A stretch of DNA of 64,000 nt, taken from positions 62,001 to 126,000 of the forward strand of contig NZ_SRRT01000005.1 of the NCBI RefSeq assembly GCF_004784475.1, in the 5' to 3' direction. The notes under the pieces are model-generated. The model did not search any database, had not been told where the DNA came from, and saw only the letters and a program-made list of their open reading frames with translations. The translations under genes were made by a program, and so were the position numbers. Each line of letters starts with the position of its first letter. Position 1 is the stretch's first letter. Positions 52,779 through 61,284 of the stretch are shown piece after piece. The stretch is from Streptomyces bauhiniae (GTDB taxonomy: Bacteria; Actinomycetota; Actinomycetes; Streptomycetales; Streptomycetaceae).

Positions 52779-55034
52779 GTGAAGGCAAGGGGACGGGCGC
52801 TTCTGGTACGGCTGTGGGACCGGCTCGCCGCGTCCGATCCGGGACTGCTGCGGCTGATCGCCGGTCTACGCACGGTGGCCGCGATCGCCCTCACCCTGAT
52901 GCTGCTGGCCTCGCTGCGCTTCCCGGTCCCCCAGTTGGTCGCCGGCGCGATGGCGGCGATGGCGGCGACCTTCGCCGTCCGGGAGACCGACCGCGCCAAG
53001 CAGGCCGTCACGGTGGCGCTGTCCCTGCCGGTGGCGCTGGCCTCGGTGTCGCTGGGGGCGGTGCTGAACCGCTGGCCGCTGGTCAGCGACATCTCCTTCC
53101 TGCTGATCATCTTCGCGGCCGTCTACGGGCGCCGGTTCGGCGAGCGGGCCACCGGGCTCGGGCTGATCGGGTTCCAGGTCTACTTCCTGTCGCTGTTCGT
53201 CCGGGCGACACCGTCGATGCTGCCCTCGCTGTACATCGTGATCACGGTGGCGGTCGGGTGCAGCGCGTTCGCGCGGTTCGTGCTGATGCCGCAGACCGAG
53301 GCGGGCACGCTGGACCGGCTGCGGCAGGCATTCCGGGCCCGGCTCGGGCAGTTGCTGGGCACGCTGATCGAACTGCTGGACGCGGGTCCGGACGACGTGG
53401 ACAAGGTCGTGGACGACCTGCGCACCGCCACGGCCCGGCTGCACGAGACGGCGCTGATGATCCAGGGCCGGCTGGAGCGGGGCACCTCCGACGACGCGAC
53501 GGCCCGGCTGGTGCAGCGGCGTATCGCGGACGCCGAGATCGCCGCCGAGCGCCTCGGGCTGATGCTGCTCACCGCGCGCAGCGCCGAGCGGACCGACACC
53601 CTCACCCTGCATCTGCCGGGCGCGCCGGTGCCGCCGGGCCGGATGCTCCCCGTACGGGACCCCGCGACGGCGACGATGCGCCGGGATCTGGAGGCGCTGC
53701 GGCTGCTGGTGCTGCGCCCGGTGGGCGAGACCTCGGGGACGGCGCTGGCCCAGGTGCGCAACCGGCTGCTGGGCTACCGCGAGGAGGACAACCTGCCCGA
53801 GGCGTCCCCGGCCGTGCAGGACGTGTTCCGCGGCATCGGTGAGGCGGCGCGCGCGGTGCTGGGTCTGCGGACCGCGCTGGACGGCCCGCAGGACGAGTCC
53901 GACGACACCCCGGCGACCAGCCGGTCCCGTGAGGAGCTGGACGCCGAGGACGCGGCGATCGAGATCAGCGAGGAGCCGGACGCGGAGAAGCCCGAGGAGA
54001 CCGGGCTGCGGCGCCCCACGACGCGGGCGGCGATCCAGGTGGCGGTGGGCGCGTCGCTGGCCATCGTGGGCGGTGAGCTGCTGTCGCACCAGCGCTGGTA
54101 CTGGGCGGTGCTGACCTGCTGGATCGTGTTCATCAACACCACCTCCACCGGGGAGATCCTGGTGAAGGGCGGGCGGCGGCTGCTGGGTACCGTCCTGGGT
54201 GTGGTCGCCGGTATCGGGCTGGCCGGTGCGGTGGGGCACCACACGTGGACGGCGTTCGCGCTGGTGCTGGTGTGCGTGTTCGCCATGTTCTACACCGCGC
54301 CCCTGTCGTACACGCTGATGTCGTTCTTCGTGACGGCGGCGCTGGGGCTGCTCTACACCCTGCTGAACACGTACAGCATGTCGGTGCTGGTGCTGCGGGT
54401 GGAGGAGACGGCGCTCGGCGCGGCCTGCGGGGTGATCACCGCGGCGGTGGTGCTGCCGGTGCGCACCGACCGGCGTACCAACGAGCTGCTGGTGGAGGTG
54501 CTGGACAAGCTCGCCGGGCTGACGCAGGCGGCCGTGGACCAGCTCAGCGGGCGGCCGCACACGGATCTGGTGGACCAGGCCCGCGAGCTGGACCAGGCGC
54601 TGGCCGACCTGCACGCCGCGACCAAGCCGCTGACCCACCCGGTCACCCCCTTGCGCTCCCGCCGGGACACCGCGCGGTACGTGGTGGCGCTGCTGGAGAC
54701 CTGCGCGTACCACGGGCGGGCGCTGGCGGCCACGGCGGAGCTGCTGCCCAGCAACCCGACGATCGCGGCCGATCCCCGGCTGCGCGGGGTGTGCAGCCGG
54801 ATCGTGCACAACATCGAGGCGATCGCCGACCACGTCCGCGACCCCCACTCCTCCGCCGAGCTGGAGACCGGCCCGAGCATCGCGTCCATGCTGGAGCCCG
54901 GCACCCTGGCCACCCCCCGCTGGGGCCGCGTCACCGACCGCGTCCTGCGCCATCTCCAGCGCCTGGACGAAGCGGTCTCCGGCCTCGCCCGCCCCCTGGG
55001 CGTTCCGGTGAAGGTGGAGGCGGCGAAGAAGTGA
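52779..55034 (+). CDS. FUSC-family membrane protein
   Basis: 751 residues from GTG 52779. Two membrane blocks, about residues 25-175 (VAAIALTLMLLASLRFPVP, AVTVALSLPVALASVSLG, FLLIIFAAVYGRRFGE) and 435-590 (WYWAVLTCWIVFINTTSTGE, LGTVLGVVAGIGLAGAVG), each followed by a long helical cytoplasmic part. This is the duplicated plan of fusaric-acid-resistance/aromatic-acid efflux-like proteins. The motif NTTSTGEILVKGGRRLLGTV is typical. The substrate is unknown. Confidence 0.9.
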   Translation: MKARGRALLVRLWDRLAASDPGLLRLIAGLRTVAAIALTLMLLASLRFPVPQLVAGAMAAMAATFAVRETDRAKQAVTVALSLPVALASVSLGAVLNRWPLVSDISFLLIIFAAVYGRRFGERATGLGLIGFQVYFLSLFVRATPSMLPSLYIVITVAVGCSAFARFVLMPQTEAGTLDRLRQAFRARLGQLLGTLIELLDAGPDDVDKVVDDLRTATARLHETALMIQGRLERGTSDDATARLVQRRIADAEIAAERLGLMLLTARSAERTDTLTLHLPGAPVPPGRMLPVRDPATATMRRDLEALRLLVLRPVGETSGTALAQVRNRLLGYREEDNLPEASPAVQDVFRGIGEAARAVLGLRTALDGPQDESDDTPATSRSREELDAEDAAIEISEEPDAEKPEETGLRRPTTRAAIQVAVGASLAIVGGELLSHQRWYWAVLTCWIVFINTTSTGEILVKGGRRLLGTVLGVVAGIGLAGAVGHHTWTAFALVLVCVFAMFYTAPLSYTLMSFFVTAALGLLYTLLNTYSMSVLVLRVEETALGAACGVITAAVVLPVRTDRRTNELLVEVLDKLAGLTQAAVDQLSGRPHTDLVDQARELDQALADLHAATKPLTHPVTPLRSRRDTARYVVALLETCAYHGRALAATAELLPSNPTIAADPRLRGVCSRIVHNIEAIADHVRDPHSSAELETGPSIASMLEPGTLATPRWGRVTDRVLRHLQRLDEAVSGLARPLGVPVKVEAAKK

Positions 55035-55043
55035 CGGCAGCCG

Positions 55044-55871
55044 CTACCGCTTGAGCGGCCCGTCGGCGCGGGGGTCCTGGGCCTCGGCCCGGACGCGGGC
55101 GCAGATGTGGTGCAGGAGGCGGGAGACGTGCATCTGGGAGATGCCGAGGCGGGCGGCGATGCGGCTCTGCGAGAGGTCCTCGAAGAAGCGCATGTAGAGG
55201 ATGTCCCGGTCGCGTTCGGGCATGCGGCTCAGACTGCGCCGGGCGGCCTCGCGGTCCACGACGACGGAGTAGGCGGGGTCGGGCTCACCGAGGCTGTCGG
55301 TGAGGGTGCTGCCCTCGCCGGCCGGTTCGGCGTCCAGGGAGAGGGTGCTGTAACTGTCCAGCGCCTCCAGCCCGGTGGTGACCTCCGCCTCGGTGAGCCC
55401 GGTGTGCCCGGCGATGCCCGCGACGCTGGGCGCCCGGCTGCCGGGCAGCTCGGTGAGGTCGCGGCGGGCGACGCGGACCTGGTTGCGGAGTTCCTGCACC
55501 CGGCGCGGTACCCGGAGCGCCCAGGTGCGGTCGCGGAAGTGCCGCTTGATCTCACCGGTGATGGTCGGCACGGCGTAGCTCTCGAAGGCGCCGCGTTCCG
55601 GGTCGAAGCGGTCGATGGCCTTGACCAGGCCGAGGGCGGCCACCTGGCGCAGGTCCTCCGCGTTCTCCCCCCGGTCGCGGAAGCGGCCGGCGATGCGGTG
55701 GGCCATGGGCAGCCAGGCGGTGGTGAGTTCGGTACGCAGGGCGTCGCGTTCGGGGCCGTCCGGCAGTGCGGCGAGCCGGGCGAAGAGGGCGGCGGTGCCG
55801 GGCGCGTCGTCGTGGCTCCGCCGAGGCCGGGCGGCCTCGGCGGAAGGGGTGTGCGAGGGGTGGATCGGCAT
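55044..55871 (-). CDS. SigB/SigF-subfamily RNA polymerase sigma factor
   Basis: 275 residues from ATG 55871 (AGGAG nine bases upstream). Region 2 DLRQVAALGLVKAIDRFDPE and FESYAVPTITGEIKRHFRDR, region 4 RDRDILYMRFFEDLSQSRIA with ISQMHVSRLL. It is closely similar in layout to the sigma factor at 35706-36497, so the two are paralogues. The next gene upstream on the same strand encodes an anti-sigma-like ATPase, the natural partner. It is convergent with the FUSC gene, 9 bp apart. Confidence 0.93.
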   Translation of the reverse strand: MPIHPSHTPSAEAARPRRSHDDAPGTAALFARLAALPDGPERDALRTELTTAWLPMAHRIAGRFRDRGENAEDLRQVAALGLVKAIDRFDPERGAFESYAVPTITGEIKRHFRDRTWALRVPRRVQELRNQVRVARRDLTELPGSRAPSVAGIAGHTGLTEAEVTTGLEALDSYSTLSLDAEPAGEGSTLTDSLGEPDPAYSVVVDREAARRSLSRMPERDRDILYMRFFEDLSQSRIAARLGISQMHVSRLLHHICARVRAEAQDPRADGPLKR

Positions 55872-55921
55872 GAACGAGCGCTCCTGACGGTGGGAGGTGC
55901 GCGGCCGGGAAGGGGCCGTGT

Positions 55922-56359
55922 TCAGCGCAGGGGTACGACGGCGGTGACGCACTTGCCGCCGCGCGGGAGTCCGGCCACCCGTACGTCACGCGCGAGCAGG
56001 CTGACGATGGGCCAGCCCCGGCCGCCGGTGCGGCTCCGGTCGGCCTCGGTGTCCAACCGGACGGTGGTGTCGGGGAGTTCGTCGCTGCGGTCGCTCACCG
56101 AGAGCCGTACGCCGCTGGTGTCGACGTCGACCTCGAAGCGGGTGATGCCGCCGCCGTGCAGGATGGCGTTGGCGGTCAGCTCGGAGGCGACCAGCAGGGC
56201 GTCCTCGAGGGTCTCGTCGGCGCAGGTGAGCGCGCGGTCGCGACAGCGTTCGGTCACCGCGCGGCGTACGTCTCTGCGGGCGTCGGCCGGCCGGTACGCC
56301 ATGGTCCTGCGGCTCTGCCGAGGCACGGCCGGGGTGCTGGTCGCGTACTGATCACGCAT
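55922..56359 (-). CDS. HATPase_c anti-sigma-like protein
   Basis: 145 residues. N-box DALLVASELTANAILHGGGI, then VSDRSDELPD and GGRGWPIVSLLARDV as the G boxes. It is the same family as the protein at 50561. It precedes the sigma gene by 50 bp on the same strand, so a sigma/anti-sigma operon is likely. The middle G box lacks a clear DxGxG, which suggests reduced ATP turnover (inference). Confidence 0.88.
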   Translation of the reverse strand: MRDQYATSTPAVPRQSRRTMAYRPADARRDVRRAVTERCRDRALTCADETLEDALLVASELTANAILHGGGITRFEVDVDTSGVRLSVSDRSDELPDTTVRLDTEADRSRTGGRGWPIVSLLARDVRVAGLPRGGKCVTAVVPLR

Positions 56360-56512
56360 GATGTCGTCGTCCCTCCCTGCGCGGTGCCCGGTCTCTCATG
56401 GGGCGGTGCCCGGACGGCCGGGGGTCTCTCCTAGCGGCTGACCGCTCGCGGCGATGTCAAACACCGTCCGCCCGTACGCCTTTACCGGGCGTGGAACGGG
56501 TAGGAGCCCGGC

Positions 56513-56770
56513 ATGAGCGATGTCGTGGACGCGGACGAACTGTTGCGGCGCATCCGGCGGGGCCGGGATCTGGCCGCCGAGGAGGAGCGGGTGTGGCTGG
56601 AGCGGGCGCAGAGCCTGACGGCCACCGATCCGGACCGGGCGCGGGAGGCGACCGAGCGCGCGCTGACGTACCAGGTGGTGGCCGGGGTGCTGACGGAGAT
56701 TGTCGCGCCGGGCAGCCATCCGGCGGACGCCGGCGAGGCGGGAGCGGCGGGAGTGAGGCACGTCACGTGA
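56513..56770 (+). CDS. Small hypothetical helical protein (85 aa)
   Basis: AGGAG precedes the ATG. The product MSDVVDADELLRRIRRGRDL continues in two charged helices and ends in a Gly/Ala-rich tail. No family recognised. It has no membrane segment. It is divergent to the anti-sigma-like gene and could be a small regulator, but this is only positional. Confidence 0.6.
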   Translation: MSDVVDADELLRRIRRGRDLAAEEERVWLERAQSLTATDPDRAREATERALTYQVVAGVLTEIVAPGSHPADAGEAGAAGVRHVT

Positions 56771-56874
56771 TGCCGGAACACATACCGGTCGGACGCCCTG
56801 TGGTTTATCGTTCACCCATATCGGGGCGCGACCCGGACCGGTACCCCTGTGTTCCGCGCGCTTCCGCACTGACT

Positions 56875-56911
56875 GCCCTGGCTGGTTTCCCCCGTCCAGC
56901 CAGGGCTTTTT
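56875..56911 (+). terminator. Canonical intrinsic terminator with T-run in an intergenic region
   Basis: GCCCTGGCTGG (56875-56885) and CCAGCCAGGGC (56896-56906) pair perfectly, followed by TTTTT. The T-run is unusual for this genome. It lies 105 bp after the small gene's stop and 120 bp before the next gene, so it may end that gene or a small RNA. Confidence 0.85.
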
Positions 56912-57030
56912 CCTGCCCTCGGCACGGTGGCCCCGCACGCGGCCGTCCCTTCGAGGTGCCCCGCGCGGCGGCAGCGGCTCAAATGGGCTTAGGGAACCAC
57001 CCGAACGGCCGCCGGTGAGGAGCCCCGCGT

Positions 57031-57486
57031 ATGACCAAAGCGATCAAATTGCCGACCGCCCTGCCACAGGCCCAGCGGGAACGGCTGATGGAACTGGCCA
57101 AGGAGGTCTCCTTCCCGGAGGACACCCGCGTGTTCGAGGCGGGCGGCGTCGCGGACCGGTTCTGGGTGATCCGCTCGGGCGCGGTCTCCCTGGACCAGCA
57201 GGTGACCTCCCGGCAGTACATCACCGTGGCCACGCTCGGCGCCGGTGACCTGCTCGGCTGGTCCTGGCTCTTCCCGCCGTACGAGTGGGACTTCGGCGCG
57301 GTGGCGTTCAGCAACGTCCGCGCCTACGAGTTCGACGGGCCCTCCGTGCTCGCGCTGTGCGTGGAGGACCCGCTGCTCGGGCTGTCGCTGGTGCGCACGG
57401 TGGCCGAGATCCTGGCCCACCGGCTGGAGACGACCCGCGGCAAGCTGATGGACCAGTACGCGATCCGGCGGAGCAGCCCGCTGTAG
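57031..57486 (+). CDS. Cyclic-nucleotide-binding-domain protein without HTH
   Basis: 151 residues from ATG 57031 (GAGGAG upstream). The sequence VSFPEDTRVFEAGGVADRFW, IRSGAVSLDQ and TLGAGDLLGWSW gives the Crp/Fnr beta-barrel. The helix after it ends in LMDQYAIRRSS with no DNA-binding domain. The cNMP phosphate-binding Arg is not at the usual place, so ligand binding is uncertain. It could be a sensor that works through a partner protein. Confidence 0.85.
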   Translation: MTKAIKLPTALPQAQRERLMELAKEVSFPEDTRVFEAGGVADRFWVIRSGAVSLDQQVTSRQYITVATLGAGDLLGWSWLFPPYEWDFGAVAFSNVRAYEFDGPSVLALCVEDPLLGLSLVRTVAEILAHRLETTRGKLMDQYAIRRSSPL

Positions 57487-57496
57487 CGCCTCTGGG

Positions 57497-58825
57497 TCAG
57501 ATCCGGTAGCGGCGCAGCGCGGGCATGGCGGCGGCCAGCGCCAGCATGACGACGACCACCAGCGCCCCACCGCCCGCGACGGCGGCGCGGGTGCCGAAGA
57601 GCGAGCCGGCGGTGCCGTGCAGCACGTCGGCGAGGCGGGGCCCGCCGGCGACGACCACGGTGAAGACGCCCTGCATCCGGCCGCGCATCTCGTCGGTCGC
57701 GGCGGAGAGCAGGATGGCGCCCCGGAAGACCATGGAGACCATGTCGGCCACGCCTCCGGCGGCGAGGAAGGCGACGGCCACCCAGAGGTTGCCGCTCAGC
57801 CCGAACCCGACGACGGCGAGCCCCCAGCCGACCACCGAGCCGATGACCATGAGGCCGTGGCGACGGGCCCGCGAGAACACGCCGGAGAACAGCCCGCCGA
57901 GCACCGAGCCCACCGGGATCGCGGCGAAGAGCAGACCGAGCGCGAACCCCGAGCCCCAGGAGCCGTAGGTCTGCGCGGCCAGCTCCGGGAAGAGGGCGCG
58001 GGGCATGCCGAAGACCATGGCGACGATGTCGGCGAGGAAGGACAGCAGCAGCACCTTGTGCCCGGCGATGTACCGGAACCCGGCCGCGATCTCCCGCACC
58101 CCGGCGCGGCGGGCGATGGTCTCGCCGAGCGGGGGCAGGGCGGGCAGCCGGAAGACGGCCCATACGGTGAAGGTCAGCGCGACGGCGTCGACGAGGTACA
58201 GCTCGGGCAGGCCGATCACCGGGATCAGCACACCGGCGAGCAGCGGCCCGGCCACCGCGCCGATCTGCATCACGGTGGTGCCGAGCGCGTTGGCGGCGGG
58301 CAGTTCCCCGGCCGGCACCAGCCGGGCGATGGAGGCGCTGCGGGCGGGCTGGTTGAGGCCGAAGAACGCCTGCTGGGCGGCGAGCAGGATCATCAGCACC
58401 GGCACCGAGTCCAGACCGGTGACGGCCTGGGCCCAGAACAGCAGCGAGGTCACCGCGATGCCGATGTTGGTGACCAGCAGCAGCTTGCGCCGGTCCACGG
58501 TGTCCGCGACGGCCCCGCCCCACAGCGCGAAGACGACCATCGGCACGAGCCCGGCGAGGCTGGCGTAGCCGACCCAGGCGGAGGACTGGGTGATGTCGTA
58601 GATCTGCTTGGGTACGGCGACCGCGGTGAGCTGGCTGCCGACGGCGGTGACGATGGTCGACGACCACAGGCGCCGGTAGGCCGGGATGCGCAGGGGCCGG
58701 GTGTCCATCGCCCAGCGGCGCCAGCCGCGTGCGGGCGGGTCTCCTCCGGGCGTCTCGTCCTTGCCCGCTTCGGTGGTGCTGCTGCTCTCGCTCGTGTCCA
58801 CGGAGGTCCTGGTTGCTCGATACAT
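57497..58825 (-). CDS. MFS transporter, enterobactin-exporter-like
   Basis: 442 residues (434 from the alternative GTG 58801, which has AGGA upstream). Twelve hydrophobic helices are visible. The loop GGAVADTVDRRKLLLVTN between helices 2 and 3 is the MFS signature, and RLWSSTIVTAVGSQLTAVAV opens helix 1. The family (EntS/DHA3-like) exports siderophores, macrolides or other small molecules. It is convergent with the cNMP gene and its substrate is not indicated by neighbours. Confidence 0.88.
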   Translation of the reverse strand: MYRATRTSVDTSESSSTTEAGKDETPGGDPPARGWRRWAMDTRPLRIPAYRRLWSSTIVTAVGSQLTAVAVPKQIYDITQSSAWVGYASLAGLVPMVVFALWGGAVADTVDRRKLLLVTNIGIAVTSLLFWAQAVTGLDSVPVLMILLAAQQAFFGLNQPARSASIARLVPAGELPAANALGTTVMQIGAVAGPLLAGVLIPVIGLPELYLVDAVALTFTVWAVFRLPALPPLGETIARRAGVREIAAGFRYIAGHKVLLLSFLADIVAMVFGMPRALFPELAAQTYGSWGSGFALGLLFAAIPVGSVLGGLFSGVFSRARRHGLMVIGSVVGWGLAVVGFGLSGNLWVAVAFLAAGGVADMVSMVFRGAILLSAATDEMRGRMQGVFTVVVAGGPRLADVLHGTAGSLFGTRAAVAGGGALVVVVMLALAAAMPALRRYRI

Positions 58826-58886
58826 CTTTCGATTTCGAGCCTCACTATCGCAGCAACACCCGGCGAAAGCCGAACCCTTTGCCTGC

Positions 58887-59504
58887 TCAGGTACCGATCA
58901 GCAGCATCGCCCCGAGGCCCAGCATGGTCACGGCGACCAGCCCGTCCAGCACCCGCCAGGCGGCGGGCCGGGCCAGGACCCGGCCGAGCAGCCGCGCGCC
59001 GAGCCCCAGCGCGGCGAACCAGCACAGGCTGGCCAGCGCCGCGCCCAGCCCGAAGGTCCAGCGCAGCGGGCCCCGGTCGGCGGCAAGGGAGCCGACCAGG
59101 AAGACGGTGTCCAGGTAGACGTGCGGGTTGAGCCAGGTCATCGCCAGGCAGGTGAGCACCGCGCGCCGGATCGACCCGGCCGCCTCGCCTTCCGTGCTCA
59201 GCCCGCCGGTGCCGGGGCGCAGGACGCGCCGGGCGGCGAGGGCGCCGTAGCAGAGCAGGAAGACGCCGCCGACGATGCCGACCGCCCGTACCGCGTCCGG
59301 CCAGGCCACCACGATCGCGCCGACCCCGGCGACGCCGAGGGCGATGAGCACGGCGTCGGAGAGCGCGCAGATGCCCACCACGGCGAGCACGGCGTGCCGG
59401 CGGACCCCCTGGCGCAGGACGAAGGCGTTCTGGGCGCCGATGGCGACGATGAGGGAGAGACCGGTGCCGAAGCCCGCGGCCGCGGCGGTGAGCGCGTTGT
59501 TCAT
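58887..59504 (-). CDS. lysE: LysE-family amino acid exporter
   Basis: 205 residues with six hydrophobic helices. SLIVAIGAQNAFVLRQGVRR is the LysE/ArgO signature and TWLNPHVYLDTVFLVGS the second. It exports basic amino acids such as lysine or arginine when internal pools rise. The divergent LysR-type gene is the expected activator, so the pair is a LysG/LysE (ArgP/ArgO) system. Confidence 0.92.
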   Translation of the reverse strand: MNNALTAAAAGFGTGLSLIVAIGAQNAFVLRQGVRRHAVLAVVGICALSDAVLIALGVAGVGAIVVAWPDAVRAVGIVGGVFLLCYGALAARRVLRPGTGGLSTEGEAAGSIRRAVLTCLAMTWLNPHVYLDTVFLVGSLAADRGPLRWTFGLGAALASLCWFAALGLGARLLGRVLARPAAWRVLDGLVAVTMLGLGAMLLIGT

Positions 59505-59573
59505 GCCCTCGACGTTATGGACCGGATCACCGCGCGTACAGCTAAAGATTCTTACGTAACATTAGCGCTCGTG

Positions 59574-60455
59574 ATGAACGAGCTTCCCTTGGACCAGGTG
59601 CGGACACTGCTGGCCGTGGTGGACGAGGGCACCTTCGACGCGGCCGCCGCCGCGCTGCATGTGACGCCGTCGGCGGTGAGCCAGCGGGTCAAGGCGCTGG
59701 AGCAGCGCACCGGCCGGGTGCTGCTCCAGCGCACCAAGCCGGTCCGCCCGACCGACTCCGGCGCGGTCCTGGTGCGGTACGCCCGTCAGCTCGCCCGGCT
59801 GGAGCGGGACGCGCGGGACGAGCTGGGGATGAGCGGGGCCGGGGAGCCGACTCGGGTGTCGGTCGCGGTGAACGCGGACTCGCTGTCGACCTGGTTCCTG
59901 GACGCGCTCACCGAGGTGCCGGGGCTCAGTTTCGAGCTGCGCCGGGAGGACGAGGACCACACGGCGGCGCTGCTGCGCGAGGGCCTGGTGATGGCGGCGG
60001 TGACGGGGTCGGCGGAGCCGGTGCCCGGCTGCTCGGTGCGCCCGCTGGGGCGGCTGCGGTATCTGCCGGTGGCGGCGCCAGAGCTGGCCGCGCGGCTGCC
60101 GTCCGGACCGCTCGCCGAGGCGCTGGGCGCGCTGCCGGTGATGGTCTTCGACGACAAGGACGACCTCCAGGACGCCTTCGTCCGGGGGCTCGGCGGGCCG
60201 GGCGCGGGCCCGGTGCGGCACTACGTGCCGACCTCGGAGGGGTTCGCTCAGGCGGTGGCGCGCGGGCTCGGCTGGGGGATGGTCCCGGAGTCGCAGGCGG
60301 AGCCGCTGCTGGCGGCGGGCCGGGTCGTGCCGCTGGCACCGGGGCGGTGGCTGGACGTGGCGCTGTACTGGCAGCAGTGGCGGCTGGACTCCCCCGCGCT
60401 GGCGGCGCTGGCCGAGGCGGTCAGCGCGACGGCGGCGCGGGCGCTGCGCCGCTGA
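59574..60455 (+). CDS. lysG: LysR-type regulator, LysG/ArgP-like
   Basis: 293 residues. The N-terminal HTH is VDEGTFDAAAAALHVTPSAV with SQRVKALEQRTGRVLLQR; the ligand domain has ADSLSTWFLDALTEVPGLSF. This order of words is that of ArgP/LysG. It is divergent to the exporter with a 69-bp AT-richer gap (CTAAAGATTCTTACGTAAC), where it should bind. Start ATG 59574 or GTG 59571; no Shine-Dalgarno is clear. The 3' end overlaps the convergent TetR gene by 35 bp. Confidence 0.92.
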   Translation: MNELPLDQVRTLLAVVDEGTFDAAAAALHVTPSAVSQRVKALEQRTGRVLLQRTKPVRPTDSGAVLVRYARQLARLERDARDELGMSGAGEPTRVSVAVNADSLSTWFLDALTEVPGLSFELRREDEDHTAALLREGLVMAAVTGSAEPVPGCSVRPLGRLRYLPVAAPELAARLPSGPLAEALGALPVMVFDDKDDLQDAFVRGLGGPGAGPVRHYVPTSEGFAQAVARGLGWGMVPESQAEPLLAAGRVVPLAPGRWLDVALYWQQWRLDSPALAALAEAVSATAARALRR

Positions 60456-61143
60456 GCCGGGCGGCCGCGCTGTCCAGCAGCATCTCCAGCGCGGTCGGGT
60501 AGGCGCTGTGCACCATCTGCCGGGCCAGCAGCGGGGCGGCCTCGGCGATGCGCGGGTGGGTGGAGCGGGGCAGCCGGGCGTAGGTGGAGTGCCACTGGTC
60601 CTCGTCGGCCCGCTGGGAGGCGCTGGGCAGGGCCAGGGTGGCGGCGTCCAGGGCGGCGAAGGCGAGGGTCTGGTCGATGAAGGCGTGGTAGACCCGTACC
60701 GCCTCGGGCAGCGGGAACCCGGCGCGGGCGAGGACGTCGAGGACGGCCTCGTCGACGGCGAGTTCATGGGCGCGGCCGGTGACCCGGCTGACGGTCAGCA
60801 GCGCGGCCTGGGGGTGGGCGACGTAGGCGGCGTGGATGCGGGTGCCGATGGCGCGCAGGTCGGCACGCCAGCGGCCGGTGCGCCGCCAGCCGTCGAGGGC
60901 CTGGCCGATGAGGGCGTCCCCGATGGCCAGGGTGAGGTCGTCCATGCCCCGGAAGTACCGGTAGAGGGTGCTGGGGTCGCAGTCCAGGGCGAGGCCGAGT
61001 CGGCGCGCGGTGAGTCCGGCGGTGCCGTGCTCGCGCAGCAGGCGCAGTGCGGTGGTGACGATCAGTTCCTCGGTGAGCACGGTGCCGCCGCGGGTGGGCC
61101 GGCGTCTGCGGCGCCTCTCCTCGGGCACGACGGGTTTGGGCAC
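60421..61143 (-). CDS. TetR-family regulator with TetR C-terminal-type domain
   Basis: 240 residues. A basic N-terminal arm (PEERRRRRRPTRGG) precedes the HTH TALRLLREHGTAGLTARRLG and STLYRYFRGMDDL. The ligand domain resembles the TetR(C1) group. It is divergent to the saccharopine-dehydrogenase-like gene with an inverted repeat between them, so it probably controls both. The ligand is unknown. Confidence 0.88.
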   Translation of the reverse strand: MPKPVVPEERRRRRRPTRGGTVLTEELIVTTALRLLREHGTAGLTARRLGLALDCDPSTLYRYFRGMDDLTLAIGDALIGQALDGWRRTGRWRADLRAIGTRIHAAYVAHPQAALLTVSRVTGRAHELAVDEAVLDVLARAGFPLPEAVRVYHAFIDQTLAFAALDAATLALPSASQRADEDQWHSTYARLPRSTHPRIAEAAPLLARQMVHSAYPTALEMLLDSAAARLSGAAPAPPSR

Positions 61144-61182
61144 GGCGGGGCCCTCTCTGCGGTCATGATGGCGGCGCTTATG

Positions 61183-61219
61183 CCAACGCCATTGACCTTA
61201 ACGCGGCGCGGGGCGTTGG
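61183..61219. promoter_or_regulatory. Inverted repeat in the divergent promoter region
   Basis: CCAACGCC (61183-61190) and GGCGTTGG (61212-61219) flank TTGACC, a -35-like box, between the TetR gene and the gene at 61285. A likely TetR site, though the wide spacing is more than usual. Confidence 0.45.
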
Positions 61220-61284
61220 ATTCACGGCAAGGCGCGCCTGTCCCGTTCTCGTTTCCCGTCCGTGTCAGGCAGGGAGTTTCCGTC

